Below, one piece after another: positions 31,227 through 39,347 of a stretch of DNA of 50,470 nucleotides. Location: IMG/VR virus record IMGVR_UViG_3300025083_000060, positions 1 to 50,470 of that record; one strand, written 5' to 3'. The notes under the pieces are model-generated. The model made no database searches. It was not told the origin of the DNA and saw nothing but the letters and a program-made list of their open reading frames with translations. Every line of letters begins with the position of its first letter. Position 1 is the first letter of the stretch. A program made the translations under genes and the position numbers. The DNA comes from a virus.

Positions 31227-31748
31227 ATGCGAAGACAACAACCTACAACAGGTATGCCTAAAGGCCGTGCTGGTAAACTTACCCCTGCTCCGGGCGCAGG
31301 TAAACCAAAGCAAGCTGTGGGCGTAGGTAAACTCAAACCCCCAAAGGGTATGCCAGCACCTGCACCGGGTCGAGGTAGAGGCAGAGGTAAACCATTGCCA
31401 GCACCACTACCATCACCGACTCCGGGTCGTGGTAGAGGCGGTAGACGCCCTACTCCTATGCCAGCACCTGCGCCGGGTAGAGGCCAAGGCAGAGGTAAAC
31501 CATTACCAGCACCTGCGCCGGGTAGAGGTAGAGTTAAACGTCCTATGCCAGTACAGGCAGGTCAAGCACAACAAAAAAAGTTGACCCCTGTACAGTTGGC
31601 CCGTAAAAGGCAGATGGCTGCTAAAAGAAGACCTGCTCAATTAGCAAGAGCGCAAGCTCAACAAAAGAGAGCTTTAAACAGAGCAAACCGTGTAGCACAA
31701 AGAAATAATAGGTCTACCACCCCCACTCAGGCAGCACGTAGGCGGTAA
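31227..31748 (+). CDS. Pro/Gly/Arg-rich low-complexity basic protein
   Basis: 173 residues. Residues about 30-115 consist of repeats around PAPAPGRGRGRGKPLPAP, four to five degenerate copies, like RG/RGG nucleic-acid-binding proteins. The C-terminal 60 residues are Arg/Gln/Ala-rich and probably helical. GAGGAATATAAA precedes the ATG. It is probably disordered and binds DNA or RNA, perhaps in DNA condensation for packaging or as a virion internal protein. No homologue family is known to me. Confidence 0.75.
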   Translation: MRRQQPTTGMPKGRAGKLTPAPGAGKPKQAVGVGKLKPPKGMPAPAPGRGRGRGKPLPAPLPSPTPGRGRGGRRPTPMPAPAPGRGQGRGKPLPAPAPGRGRVKRPMPVQAGQAQQKKLTPVQLARKRQMAAKRRPAQLARAQAQQKRALNRANRVAQRNNRSTTPTQAARRR

Positions 31749-31751
31749 TAA

Positions 31752-32048
31752 ATGGCTATTCCTGAACGAGTCAAAACTAAGATGAAGGATGCAGGACTTA
31801 AGGCGGTGAATAAACCCCAGCGCCTTAAGGATGGCAGTGGTAAGTCACATCACGTTATGGCTAGTGAGGGTGGTAAGTATAAATATATTAAGTTTGGTGA
31901 AAAGGGAGCCAGTACTGCAGGTAAGCCAAGGGAAGGTGAATCTGAGAAGATGAAGAAGAAACGTGCAAGCTTTAAAGCAAGACACGCTAAGAATATCAAA
32001 AAAGGCAAGATGTCTGCTGCATACTGGGCAGACAAAGTAAAATGGTAA
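31752..32048 (+). CDS. Conserved small basic phage protein (DUF6321-like)
   Basis: 98 residues. The C-terminal motif KKKRASFKARHAKNIKKGKM followed by SAAYWADKVKW is strongly conserved in marine phages. I recall it as DUF6321 without being able to check. The middle contains KYKYIKFGEKGASTAGKP. Function unknown; small, basic and in the late block, it is probably virion- or DNA-associated. Confidence 0.8.
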   Translation: MAIPERVKTKMKDAGLKAVNKPQRLKDGSGKSHHVMASEGGKYKYIKFGEKGASTAGKPREGESEKMKKKRASFKARHAKNIKKGKMSAAYWADKVKW

Positions 32049-32069
32049 ACACATAAAGGAAACTAAGAA

Positions 32070-32435
32070 ATGAAAACTCTAGCAATCGCATTAGGTCTTA
32101 CTGGTTTGTTGGCTACGTCAGCCACAGCAGCGGATTTTCCAATCGCAGGACAAGCAGTAGAACTGGGTGCAGAATCAGATACAAACTATACGACAGGCAT
32201 TGAAGATTGGGATTGGGAACTAACTCCATATGCCGCTATCACTATGAATAACCTTCGCTTGGGGGTAGAGACAGACATTGATATGTTGAAGTTGGATGAA
32301 GATAAAGTATTTCAAGGTGTAGATCTAACTGCAGATTATCCGTTATCTACATCTGTAAATCTTTATGGGGAAGTATCCTCAGACGATAGCTTTACATTTG
32401 GTGACGTTAAGTTAGGCGCTACTGTAAAGTTCTAA
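32070..32435 (+). CDS. Secreted outer-membrane-like beta-strand protein
   Basis: 121 residues. A clear signal peptide (MKTLAIALGLTGLLATSATA, cleavage near AxA-A) is followed by about 100 residues with alternating strands and no further membrane helix, ending GATVKF. A terminal Phe after a strand is the usual assembly signal of outer-membrane beta-barrel proteins. At this length it could make only four to six strands. AAAGGAAAC lies upstream. It could alter the host surface, for example in superinfection exclusion; this is inference. Confidence 0.8.
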   Translation: MKTLAIALGLTGLLATSATAADFPIAGQAVELGAESDTNYTTGIEDWDWELTPYAAITMNNLRLGVETDIDMLKLDEDKVFQGVDLTADYPLSTSVNLYGEVSSDDSFTFGDVKLGATVKF

Positions 32436-32677
32436 TGTCTTTAATATCTCACCTTCCCTTACCTAACATGCCATTCCAGACACATGTAAATATTGTGTTT
32501 GAGAATGGTGTGGGAGAGCCTGTAAAAAAAGATGTAGATACAAAAGAACCTAACAAGATTACTCCTGATACACCAGTAGAAGATCTTAAGATAGTGAATC
32601 AGATGTATGCCTACAATCCTAATCCAAATAAACTACGAACTCCTGATGGACAGATCGTAGACTTTATTATAGCCTAG
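32435..32677 (+). CDS. Unknown protein
   Basis: 80 residues, Pro/Asn-rich, mostly strand and loop (MPFQTHVNIVFENGVGEPV). The start overlaps the previous stop (TAATG), coupling it to the secreted protein. No family recognised. Confidence 0.65.
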   Translation: MSLISHLPLPNMPFQTHVNIVFENGVGEPVKKDVDTKEPNKITPDTPVEDLKIVNQMYAYNPNPNKLRTPDGQIVDFIIA

Positions 32678-32690
32678 ATAGGAATTACTA

Positions 32691-33023
32691 ATGCCTAAAA
32701 CAGAAACATCTCGTGCTGATCAAAAGGTAAAGCAGTTACGAAAGCGTATATCAAATTTAGCACCTGTACATAAGCGTAAATTATTAAAAGAAAACACTGT
32801 CAGTAATGTTATTGAAGGTTTAAGGGCTACAGGTACTGCAGCTAAATCTGCTTGGAACTCTAAAAAGGTAAGTGCTCTTGAGGCTAAGATAGTTAAATTA
32901 GAAGCGGCTAAAGAAGAAGCTCGCCAGTTGAAAGAAACAAAAGCTTTTAACAAGGGTAAACCTTTTGCGGAATACCACGGTAAATCTGCTAAGCTATTAA
33001 AAAAAGCTAATGCAAAAAAATAA
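32691..33023 (+). CDS. Basic coiled-coil protein
   Basis: 110 residues, Lys/Ala/Glu-rich with a long helix at about 60-85 (ALEAKIVKLEAAKEEARQLK). ATAGGAATTACTA precedes the ATG. No family recognised. A virion-internal or DNA-binding role is plausible from charge and position. Confidence 0.66.
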   Translation: MPKTETSRADQKVKQLRKRISNLAPVHKRKLLKENTVSNVIEGLRATGTAAKSAWNSKKVSALEAKIVKLEAAKEEARQLKETKAFNKGKPFAEYHGKSAKLLKKANAKK

Positions 33024-33045
33024 TAATTACTTATAGGAGAAGCGC

Positions 33046-33216
33046 ATGAATAAGAAAATGAATAAAGGAATGGCCGCATTAAAAAAAGAAGCACCAGCAG
33101 TAGCAGCAAAGATGGGCTACAAGTATGGTGGCATGGCTAAGAAAAAATCGGGTTATAACAAAGGTGGTATGGCTAACTGCGGTGCTTCTATGAAAGCTAC
33201 ACAGGGGAATAAATAA
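33046..33216 (+). CDS. Small basic protein with GGM motifs
   Basis: 56 residues. ATAGGAGAAGCGC precedes the ATG. It carries two copies of a Tyr-x-x-GGMA motif (KYGGMAKK and NKGGMANC) and ends GASMKATQGNK. The same (N/K)-x-GG-(M/L) motif ends two large virion-block proteins of this phage. The stop overlaps the next start (TAATG). Confidence 0.75.
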   Translation: MNKKMNKGMAALKKEAPAVAAKMGYKYGGMAKKKSGYNKGGMANCGASMKATQGNK

Positions 33217-33800
33217 TGGCTAGTTATAAAGATTATAAAAGTATCTCTGCTGCACGAAAAGCAGGATCTATGTACTACACAGATAAGAATGGTAAGAAAG
33301 CTTTAGCTGTAACCAAAGAAACACTAGATGCTTGGAAAAAGAAAAACAAGGGTAAGTTTAAAGGTTCTGCTTTAACTGCTTGGGCTAATGCTAAAGGTAA
33401 GAACATTGGTGCCTCTGCTGGTACAGCCCCACCTAAGAAACCTTCTGTTCCCGGTGCAAAGCGTCCACCTAAACGTCCTGTAGATCCACGTTCACAGCGT
33501 CCTAAACAGCCTAAAGGTGCACCAACTCTTAGAGAAAGAAACCCTGTAGAGACAGATTATCTTCTTCCGGGTACAGATAAAACTCTTAAAGATGTCTTTA
33601 CTAAAGCAGAGATTGATGCAGCTTCTAAACGTGCACGAAAGCAGTTGGGTACGGATGCTAAGCCTTACACCAAACCTGTTCCGGGTAAAGCTATTTACGA
33701 TGCTATTAAAGAACGCACAAGTGTTTCTGAAATTAAAGCACGGGCAAAGCGGGAATCAGAGAAGCGGTCACGTTATAAGCGTGGTGCGAGTGCTGGATAA
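33216..33800 (+). CDS. Basic protein with Pro-rich centre
   Basis: 194 residues. The N-terminal 65 residues (YKDYKSISAARKAGSMYYTD) look like a small folded basic domain, about 65-110 are Pro/Lys/Arg-rich and disordered, and the C-terminal part is helical and ends RSRYKRGASAG. Coupled by TAATG to the previous gene and followed immediately by the next. Unknown; the pattern resembles several marine phage late proteins. Confidence 0.68.
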   Translation: MASYKDYKSISAARKAGSMYYTDKNGKKALAVTKETLDAWKKKNKGKFKGSALTAWANAKGKNIGASAGTAPPKKPSVPGAKRPPKRPVDPRSQRPKQPKGAPTLRERNPVETDYLLPGTDKTLKDVFTKAEIDAASKRARKQLGTDAKPYTKPVPGKAIYDAIKERTSVSEIKARAKRESEKRSRYKRGASAG

Positions 33801-34172
33801 ATGCCTGATCTAACTAATTCAAAGTTTCATACGCAAGGGTACACTATTGCATCTACTTCGGCAGATGCTAGTGCTACCGTTGTGTATACTTGCCCTGCTA
33901 ACTTCAGTTCTATTACTAGGTATCTACACATTAGTAACAGTTCTAATTCTACTAAGAAAGTGTTTGTACAGTTTTACCATGCTGACGACAACGAATATCA
34001 CTATATAGCTAATGGACTTAGTATGGCAGGACACTCTGTAACTAATTTAGTTAATGGTGGATACTTTAACCTACACTCAGGCGATAAAATTTTAGTGTAC
34101 GGTGAAACTACTAACACTATGGAAGTACTTGTTTCAGTAGAGGAATACTTTGACCCTGCAAGGAGAGCATAA
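33801..34172 (+). CDS. Beta-rich putative virion protein
   Basis: 123 residues, dominated by strands (ATVVYTCPANFSSITRYLHISN, KVFVQFYHAD, GDKILVYGETTNTMEVLVSVEEY). This is the layout of small beta-sandwich capsid decoration or fibre-attachment proteins. It starts right after the previous stop. Function inferred from fold and place only. Confidence 0.65.
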   Translation: MPDLTNSKFHTQGYTIASTSADASATVVYTCPANFSSITRYLHISNSSNSTKKVFVQFYHADDNEYHYIANGLSMAGHSVTNLVNGGYFNLHSGDKILVYGETTNTMEVLVSVEEYFDPARRA

Positions 34173-34177
34173 CGGGG

Positions 34178-34206
34178 TTGCAATCTTATCTATAGTATGA
34201 TATAAC
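34178..34206 (+). promoter_or_regulatory. Sigma70-like promoter upstream of the DUF1127 gene
   Basis: TTGCAA (34178-34183), exactly 17 bases, TATAAC (34201-34206), in an 80-base gap before the ATG at 34253. The spacer end TAGTATGA resembles the promoter at 29732. It would give the DUF1127 gene and the packaging genes their own start. Confidence 0.72.
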
Positions 34207-34252
34207 TAAATATGGTAAAACTATTCCTGCACAAGACAAAAGGAGTAGTGCT

Positions 34253-34393
34253 ATGTTTAAGAATATCTTAAAGAAGTTTCAAGAAAATCAACAACGAAGA
34301 GCAGACTATTGGATACTCATGAATCTGAGTGACAAAGAACTGCATGATATGGGGATCAGTAGAGGTGAAATCAGGCAAAAAGTCTACGGTTAA
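34253..34393 (+). CDS. DUF1127 (YjiS-like) small protein
   Basis: 46 residues. AAAAGGAGTAGTGCT precedes the ATG. The C-terminal core LMNLSDKELHDMGISRGEIR is the DUF1127 signature (L-x-x-LSDxEL-x-DxGISRxxI). In Alphaproteobacteria these small proteins are abundant, and one (CcaF1 of Rhodobacter) is reported to act on RNA. The N-terminal helix is basic. A copy in a phage, behind its own promoter, suggests interference with host RNA turnover or stress responses; that is inference. Confidence 0.82.
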   Translation: MFKNILKKFQENQQRRADYWILMNLSDKELHDMGISRGEIRQKVYG

Positions 34394-34550
34394 TGCAGCG
34401 GGTAATTATACTAAGCCTAGTATGCGTAAGCGCCTCGTTGCTTCCGTCAAAGCTGGCGGGAAAGGTGGAGCACCCGGACAATGGAGCGCCCGCAAAGCAC
34501 AGATGGTTGCAAAGCAATATAAAGCTAAAGGTGGAGGATACAAGTCGTGA
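34365..34550 (+). CDS. Conserved small basic phage protein (KAGGKGG family)
   Basis: 61 residues from a GTG at 34365 (KSGKKSTVNAAGNYTKP...). The sequence RKRLVASVKAGGKGGAPGQW followed by SARKAQMVAKQYKAKGGGY is strongly conserved in marine phages and some bacteria. Function unknown. The start is uncertain: an ATG at 34344 is also in frame. It overlaps the DUF1127 gene and the following small gene. Confidence 0.75.
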   Translation: MKSGKKSTVNAAGNYTKPSMRKRLVASVKAGGKGGAPGQWSARKAQMVAKQYKAKGGGYKS

Positions 34551-34699
34551 AAGTAGATGCACCTAAAGGTTATCATTGGATGAAGCAGAAAGATGGTGGC
34601 CTAAAGCTAATGAAACATAAAGATAAGTTTGTACCTCATAAGGGTGCATCTCTTACTGCTAACTTTCCTGTACAAAAGAAACACGATGCCAAAAAGTAA
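34547..34699 (+). CDS. Small conserved basic protein, GTG start
   Basis: 50 residues read from a GTG that overlaps the preceding stop (GTGA): KVDAPKGYHWMKQKDGGLKL, then KHKDKFVPHKGASLTANFPVQ. The 'PKGYHWMK...VPHKGASL' pattern recurs in marine phage late blocks, to my recollection. Unknown function. Overlaps the next gene by 14 bases. Confidence 0.72.
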   Translation: MKVDAPKGYHWMKQKDGGLKLMKHKDKFVPHKGASLTANFPVQKKHDAKK

Positions 34700-34946
34700 A
34701 AGTCAAAAGAGCCTGACCAGTTGGACCAAGCAGAAGTGGAGAACCAAAAGTGGTAAGCCATCGACGCAGGGTCCAAAGGCTACAGGTGAAAGGTATTTAC
34801 CTGAGAAGGCTATTAAGTCTCTTAGTGCTTCTGAGTATGCCGCTACATCACGAGCAAAACGAAAAGGCACTAAGGCGGGTAAGCAGTTTGTGGCTCAGCC
34901 TAAAAAAGTTAGAGCCAAAGTAAAACCGCATAGGAAGATAACATGA
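34686..34946 (+). CDS. Conserved basic protein (DUF5872-like)
   Basis: 86 residues from the ATG at 34686. The core LTSWTKQKWRTKSGKPSTQG, PKATGERYLP and KRKGTKAGKQFVAQPKKV is a widespread small family of unknown role that I associate with DUF5872 (unverified). It precedes terminase and is coupled to it by an ATGA overlap. Confidence 0.76.
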   Translation: MPKSKSQKSLTSWTKQKWRTKSGKPSTQGPKATGERYLPEKAIKSLSASEYAATSRAKRKGTKAGKQFVAQPKKVRAKVKPHRKIT

Positions 34947-35311
34947 CTCGTACACTTACAGAGAATCAACAAAGATTTATGGAAGTTCTCTTTGAAGAGG
35001 CTTCGGGTGATGTGGTACGTGCTAAGAAGTTAGCGGGTTACAGTGAGAATACTCCTACTCGTATGATTGTTGAATCTTTAAAGGATGAGATATTTGACGC
35101 AACTAAAACGTATATGTCTCGCTTGGGTCCTAAAGCGGCTTTTGCTTATTCAAGTGCTTTGGATGATCCTACCCAGTTAGGGATTAAGGAAAAGATGGTA
35201 GCTGCAGGTCAAGTATTAGATCGTGCTGGTGTTGTTAAGACAGAGCGTGTTTCTGTAGAAAGCTCTGGTGGTCTGTTTATTCTACCGCCTAAAGAAAGTG
35301 ACGATGGCTAA
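34943..35311 (+). CDS. terS: Terminase small subunit
   Basis: 122 residues. The N-terminal part (LTENQQRFMEVLFEEASGDVVRAKKLAGYS) is a helix-turn-helix typical of small terminases that recognise the packaging site. The middle carries a helical oligomerisation region and the C-terminus a short beta tail (GGLFILPPKE). It lies one small gene before the large subunit. Confidence 0.85.
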   Translation: MTRTLTENQQRFMEVLFEEASGDVVRAKKLAGYSENTPTRMIVESLKDEIFDATKTYMSRLGPKAAFAYSSALDDPTQLGIKEKMVAAGQVLDRAGVVKTERVSVESSGGLFILPPKESDDG

Positions 35312-35723
35312 GTACACTAAGAAGGAAGACTTAGGTTATTGGATGTTACCTAAGCCTGACTTTAAGAAAAGACAATGGGAAAAGATCCCTAGATTAACTA
35401 AACAATATGTTCCCTTCGGTTATGAGATAGACCCTGAAGACGATTCTTGGTTGATTCCTATAGTTAAAGAACTAGAACTATTAGAGCTTGCAAAGAAACA
35501 TATAAAGCAGTATAGTTATAGAGAAGTATCTGCATGGTTATCCACTCAGTCTGGTAGATACATTTCTCATATGGGATTAAAGAAGAGAATAGATGTCGAA
35601 AGAAGACGTAAATCAGTTGCTCAAATTAAGCGCAAGCTTGCCCAAAGGTACAAAAAAGCGATCCAGCAGTACGAAACGCTTGAAAAAGAAAGGGTCGGCT
35701 ACCACACCTACACCCAAGAGTAA
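35304..35723 (+). CDS. Terminase-linked helix-turn-helix-like protein
   Basis: 139 residues from the ATG at 35304 (MAKYTKKEDLGYWMLPKPDF). The segment AKKHIKQYSYREVSAWLSTQ followed by GRYISHMGLKKRI looks like a resolvase-type helix-turn-helix. A basic coiled helix ends the protein. It overlaps terS by 8 bases and its last 131 bases overlap the start of terL in another frame. A role in packaging-site binding or terminase assembly is inferred. Confidence 0.75.
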   Translation: MAKYTKKEDLGYWMLPKPDFKKRQWEKIPRLTKQYVPFGYEIDPEDDSWLIPIVKELELLELAKKHIKQYSYREVSAWLSTQSGRYISHMGLKKRIDVERRRKSVAQIKRKLAQRYKKAIQQYETLEKERVGYHTYTQE

Positions 35724-37182
35724 GGCTGAGTCTGCACAGGAAACAGTACCTGCAACAGTAATATCAGCGCCTTATGACGAAGAGGTAGCACAGAACGTAG
35801 TATTTAAGCCTAATCCCGGCCCTCAGACACAGTACTTAGCTTCAAGTGAACGTGAGGTCTTGTATGGTGGGGCAGCAGGTGGTGGTAAGAGTTACGCAAC
35901 TCTAGCTGATCCTTTACGTAGTTTGAATGACCCTGACTTTAGTGGGTTACTTGTACGTCACACAACAGAAGAGTTGCGTGAGCTTATACAAAAAAGTCAG
36001 GAACTTTATCCTAAAGCTATTCCGGGGATCAAGTGGTCTGAACGTAAGAGTCAATGGACTACACCTAGAGGTGGCAAGCTTTGGATGTCTTATCTAGATA
36101 GAGATACTGATGTTATGCGGTATCAAGGTCAGGCATTTAACTACATAGCATTTGACGAACTTACTCAGTGGTCTAGTCCTTTTGCGTGGGATTATATGCG
36201 CTCACGTTTGCGTACAGCTTCGCCTAACTTGAGCTTGTACATGAGAGCAACAACTAACCCCGGCGGTAGCGGCCACTCATGGGTCAAGAAGATGTTCATT
36301 GATCCTGCTAAGCCTAATACACCTTTTTGGGCTACTAATATAGAAACAGGTAATAGGCTAGAGTTTCCTAGAGGTCACTCCAAAGAAGGTGAGCCTTTAT
36401 TTAAAAGACGATTTATTCCTGCCAGTTTGTTTGATAACCCTTACTTAGCTGACAGCGGTGACTACGAGGCAATGCTTTTATCTTTGCCTGATCATCAGAG
36501 AAAGCAATTACTAGAAGGTGACTGGGATGTAAATGAAGGAGCAGCGTTTCCTGAGTTTAATAGAAAAGTACATGTAGTAGATAGCTACGATATACCTAGA
36601 AGCTGGACTAAGTTTAGATCATGTGACTACGGTTATGGAAGTTGGACAGGAGTTTTATGGTTTGCGGTAACTCCTTCAGAGCAACTAGTAGTGTACAGAG
36701 AGATGTACGTAACTAAAGTCACAGCTACAGATTTAGCTGATATGATACTAGAAGCAGAAGAAGATGATGGAACTATAAGATACGGCGTACTTGACTCGTC
36801 CCTCTGGCATAAAAGAGGTGATACTGGCCCGTCACTTGCAGAACAGATGAACATGAAGGGATGTCGCTGGAGGCCCTCAGATCGTTCTCGTGGTTCAAGG
36901 GTAGCAGGTAAGAACGAGATACATCGCCGTTTGCAGGTGGATGAGTTCACTGAAGAATCCCAACTCGTGTTCTTTTCCACCTGCACTCATACTATAGCGC
37001 AGATACCTAGTATTCCTCTAGATAAAAGAAACCCAGAGGATGTAGATACAAACGCAGAAGATCACTTGTATGATGCTTTGCGGTACGGTATAATGACACG
37101 CCCAAGAAGTTCCTTATGGGATTATAATCCTGCAACATCACGATCAGGCTTTCAAGCATCTGATCCAACATTTGGATATTAA
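35593..37182 (+). CDS. terL: Terminase large subunit
   Basis: 529 residues. ATPase: Walker A YGGAAGGGKS at 91-100, Walker B with D188/E189 in YIAFDELTQW, and coupling motif RATTNPGG. Nuclease: RSCDYGYG at about 350 with the first catalytic Asp, LDSSLW, and a late Asp in EDHLYDALRYG. The N-terminal 70 residues are basic and Ser/Thr/Lys-rich, and the first 44 lie inside the upstream gene in another frame. It drives DNA packaging and cuts concatemers. Confidence 0.95.
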   Translation: MSKEDVNQLLKLSASLPKGTKKRSSSTKRLKKKGSATTPTPKSKAESAQETVPATVISAPYDEEVAQNVVFKPNPGPQTQYLASSEREVLYGGAAGGGKSYATLADPLRSLNDPDFSGLLVRHTTEELRELIQKSQELYPKAIPGIKWSERKSQWTTPRGGKLWMSYLDRDTDVMRYQGQAFNYIAFDELTQWSSPFAWDYMRSRLRTASPNLSLYMRATTNPGGSGHSWVKKMFIDPAKPNTPFWATNIETGNRLEFPRGHSKEGEPLFKRRFIPASLFDNPYLADSGDYEAMLLSLPDHQRKQLLEGDWDVNEGAAFPEFNRKVHVVDSYDIPRSWTKFRSCDYGYGSWTGVLWFAVTPSEQLVVYREMYVTKVTATDLADMILEAEEDDGTIRYGVLDSSLWHKRGDTGPSLAEQMNMKGCRWRPSDRSRGSRVAGKNEIHRRLQVDEFTEESQLVFFSTCTHTIAQIPSIPLDKRNPEDVDTNAEDHLYDALRYGIMTRPRSSLWDYNPATSRSGFQASDPTFGY

Positions 37183-37184
37183 GT

Positions 37185-39347
37185 ATGGACCCTAAAGATT
37201 TTGACGATACCTACGAGGAAAACATTGAATCCTCTGACTCTTCTTTTATTAAGGATGTATCAAACGCTGATGCACTTTTTGACGAGAAGGTAGGAACTAT
37301 TACTGGTTTCGTTAGCGAGCGTTACAAAAAAGCGGAGGATGCTCGTCTTGTAGATGAAGAGCGTTGGATGCGGGCTTACCGTAACTACCGTGGTATGTAC
37401 AGTTCAGATGTACAATTTACAGAAGCTGAGCGTTCTCGTATCTTTGTTAAGGTAACTAAGACTAAAACTTTAGCAGCTTACGGACAAGTAATTGACGTAC
37501 TGTTTGGTAATTCTAAGTTTCCTATTAGCGTAGATCCTACTACTTTACCTGAAGGTGTTGTTGAGTCTGTACACTTTGACGCTAATCCGCAAGCAGAGCA
37601 AGGTAAAGACGAACTTACTTCTGCATTTGAGCCTATGAAAACACCTTTCACAGGTGATGAAAAGCTTCAGCCCGGCGAGACTTTAAACGACTTACAAGAG
37701 CGTTTAGCAGGTATGAAGAATAAACTGGCTCCTGTACAAGAGAAGCTTGTTGAGGGTTCGGGTACGTTACCTACTAGTGTTACTTTCTTTCCTGCACAAG
37801 TGGCAGCTAAGAAGATGCAAAAGAAAATTCATGATCAACTAGAAGAAAGCGGAGCCAATAAACAGCTTCGCCTTAGTTCTTTTGAACTAGCTCTTTTTGG
37901 TACAGGTATTATGAAAGGACCTTTTGCTGTCAATAAAGAATATTCTAATTGGAATGAAGAAGGTGAGTATACGCCTGTAATTAAAACAGTACCTTCTACA
38001 AGTCATGTTTCTATCTGGAACTTCTATCCTGATCCTGATGCAGCAAACATGGATGAAGCAGAGTATATTGTTGAGCGTCATAAGATGTCTCGCTCACAAC
38101 TACGTGCTCTCAAGGGGCGTCCCTTCTTCCGTGACAATGCTATCGACATCTCGCTTAACTTGGGTGAGTCCTACGACAAGAAGTGGTGGGAACAGGAGAT
38201 GGAAGATGATAAGCAAAGCAGTAAAGCAGAACGCTATGAAGTGTTTGAGTTCTGGGGTTTTGTTGATAAAGAAGTACTAAAAGGGTATGACATAGATATC
38301 CCTAAAGAGTTAAAAGATTCAGATCAACTTAACGTAAACATTTGGGTATGTAACGGACAAGTACTACGTTTGGTTATGAATCCATTTAAACCTGCACTGA
38401 TTCCTTACTATGCTGTACCCTACGAAGTTAATCCTTACTCATTCTTTGGGGTAGGTATTGCGGAGAATATGGATGACACACAGACCCTTATGAATGGGTT
38501 TATGCGTATGGCGGTAGATAACGCAGTACTTTCGGGTAACTTGTTGATCGAAGTTGACGAGACTAACTTAGTACCGGGACAGGATATGTCTGTGTACCCG
38601 GGCAAGGTGTTTCGGAGACAGGGGGGTGCCCCGGGTCAAGGCATTTTTGGGACCAAGTTTCCGAATGTCGCTGGCGAGAACATGCAACTATTTGATAAAG
38701 CAAGAGTATTAGCAGATGAGTCAACTGGATTCCCATCTTTCGCACATGGTCAAACAGGCGTTACGGGTGTTGGTCGTACTGCTAGTGGCATTAGCATGCT
38801 TATGGGTGCAGCCAACGGCTCTATACGGAATGTAATCAAGAACGTAGATGACTATCTGCTTAGCCCTTTAGGTAAAGCTTTCTTTAATTTCAACATGCAG
38901 TTTGATTATGATCCTGAAATTAGAGGTGACTTAGAAGTAAAATCTCAGGGTACTGAAAGCTTAATGGCTAATGAAGTACGCTCACAACGCTTGATGCAGT
39001 TCTTGCAAGTTGCACAGAACCCAACACTAGCACCGTTTGCTAAGATGGATTACATCATTCGTGAGATTGCTATCAGCATGGATCTGGACCCCGATAAGGT
39101 TACTAACTCTATGCAAGACGCAGCTATCCAAGCAGAGATCCTAAAGGGGTTCACAGCGCCTCAACAGCCGCCGCAAGGGGTGCCTAGCCCAGAAGGTGGA
39201 GAGGCTCCTCAAGGCGCTCCTCAAGCGGCCCCTGAAGGTGCACCACCACAGGGCGCAGCAGATATGAGTGGCGGTGGCGGTGGTAACATTGGTATCGGTG
39301 GTGCAGCAGCGCCGGGTGAACAAGGCTTTAGCGGGAACGTACAGTAA
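37185..39347 (+). CDS. Portal protein
   Basis: 720 residues, the size of podoviral portals of the P22-like or HMO-2011-like kind. Typical portal features: the N-terminal wing (SERYKKAEDARLVDEERWMRAYRNYRG), the region with SIWNFYPDPDA and MSRSQLRALKG, the helical stem near TASGISMLMGAANGSIRNVI, and a Pro/Gln/Gly-rich C-terminal tail (QPPQGVPSPEGG..., GGGGGN) that is probably disordered. It follows terL and overlaps the next gene (TAATG). Forms the dodecameric DNA channel. Confidence 0.92.
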   Translation: MDPKDFDDTYEENIESSDSSFIKDVSNADALFDEKVGTITGFVSERYKKAEDARLVDEERWMRAYRNYRGMYSSDVQFTEAERSRIFVKVTKTKTLAAYGQVIDVLFGNSKFPISVDPTTLPEGVVESVHFDANPQAEQGKDELTSAFEPMKTPFTGDEKLQPGETLNDLQERLAGMKNKLAPVQEKLVEGSGTLPTSVTFFPAQVAAKKMQKKIHDQLEESGANKQLRLSSFELALFGTGIMKGPFAVNKEYSNWNEEGEYTPVIKTVPSTSHVSIWNFYPDPDAANMDEAEYIVERHKMSRSQLRALKGRPFFRDNAIDISLNLGESYDKKWWEQEMEDDKQSSKAERYEVFEFWGFVDKEVLKGYDIDIPKELKDSDQLNVNIWVCNGQVLRLVMNPFKPALIPYYAVPYEVNPYSFFGVGIAENMDDTQTLMNGFMRMAVDNAVLSGNLLIEVDETNLVPGQDMSVYPGKVFRRQGGAPGQGIFGTKFPNVAGENMQLFDKARVLADESTGFPSFAHGQTGVTGVGRTASGISMLMGAANGSIRNVIKNVDDYLLSPLGKAFFNFNMQFDYDPEIRGDLEVKSQGTESLMANEVRSQRLMQFLQVAQNPTLAPFAKMDYIIREIAISMDLDPDKVTNSMQDAAIQAEILKGFTAPQQPPQGVPSPEGGEAPQGAPQAAPEGAPPQGAADMSGGGGGNIGIGGAAAPGEQGFSGNVQ

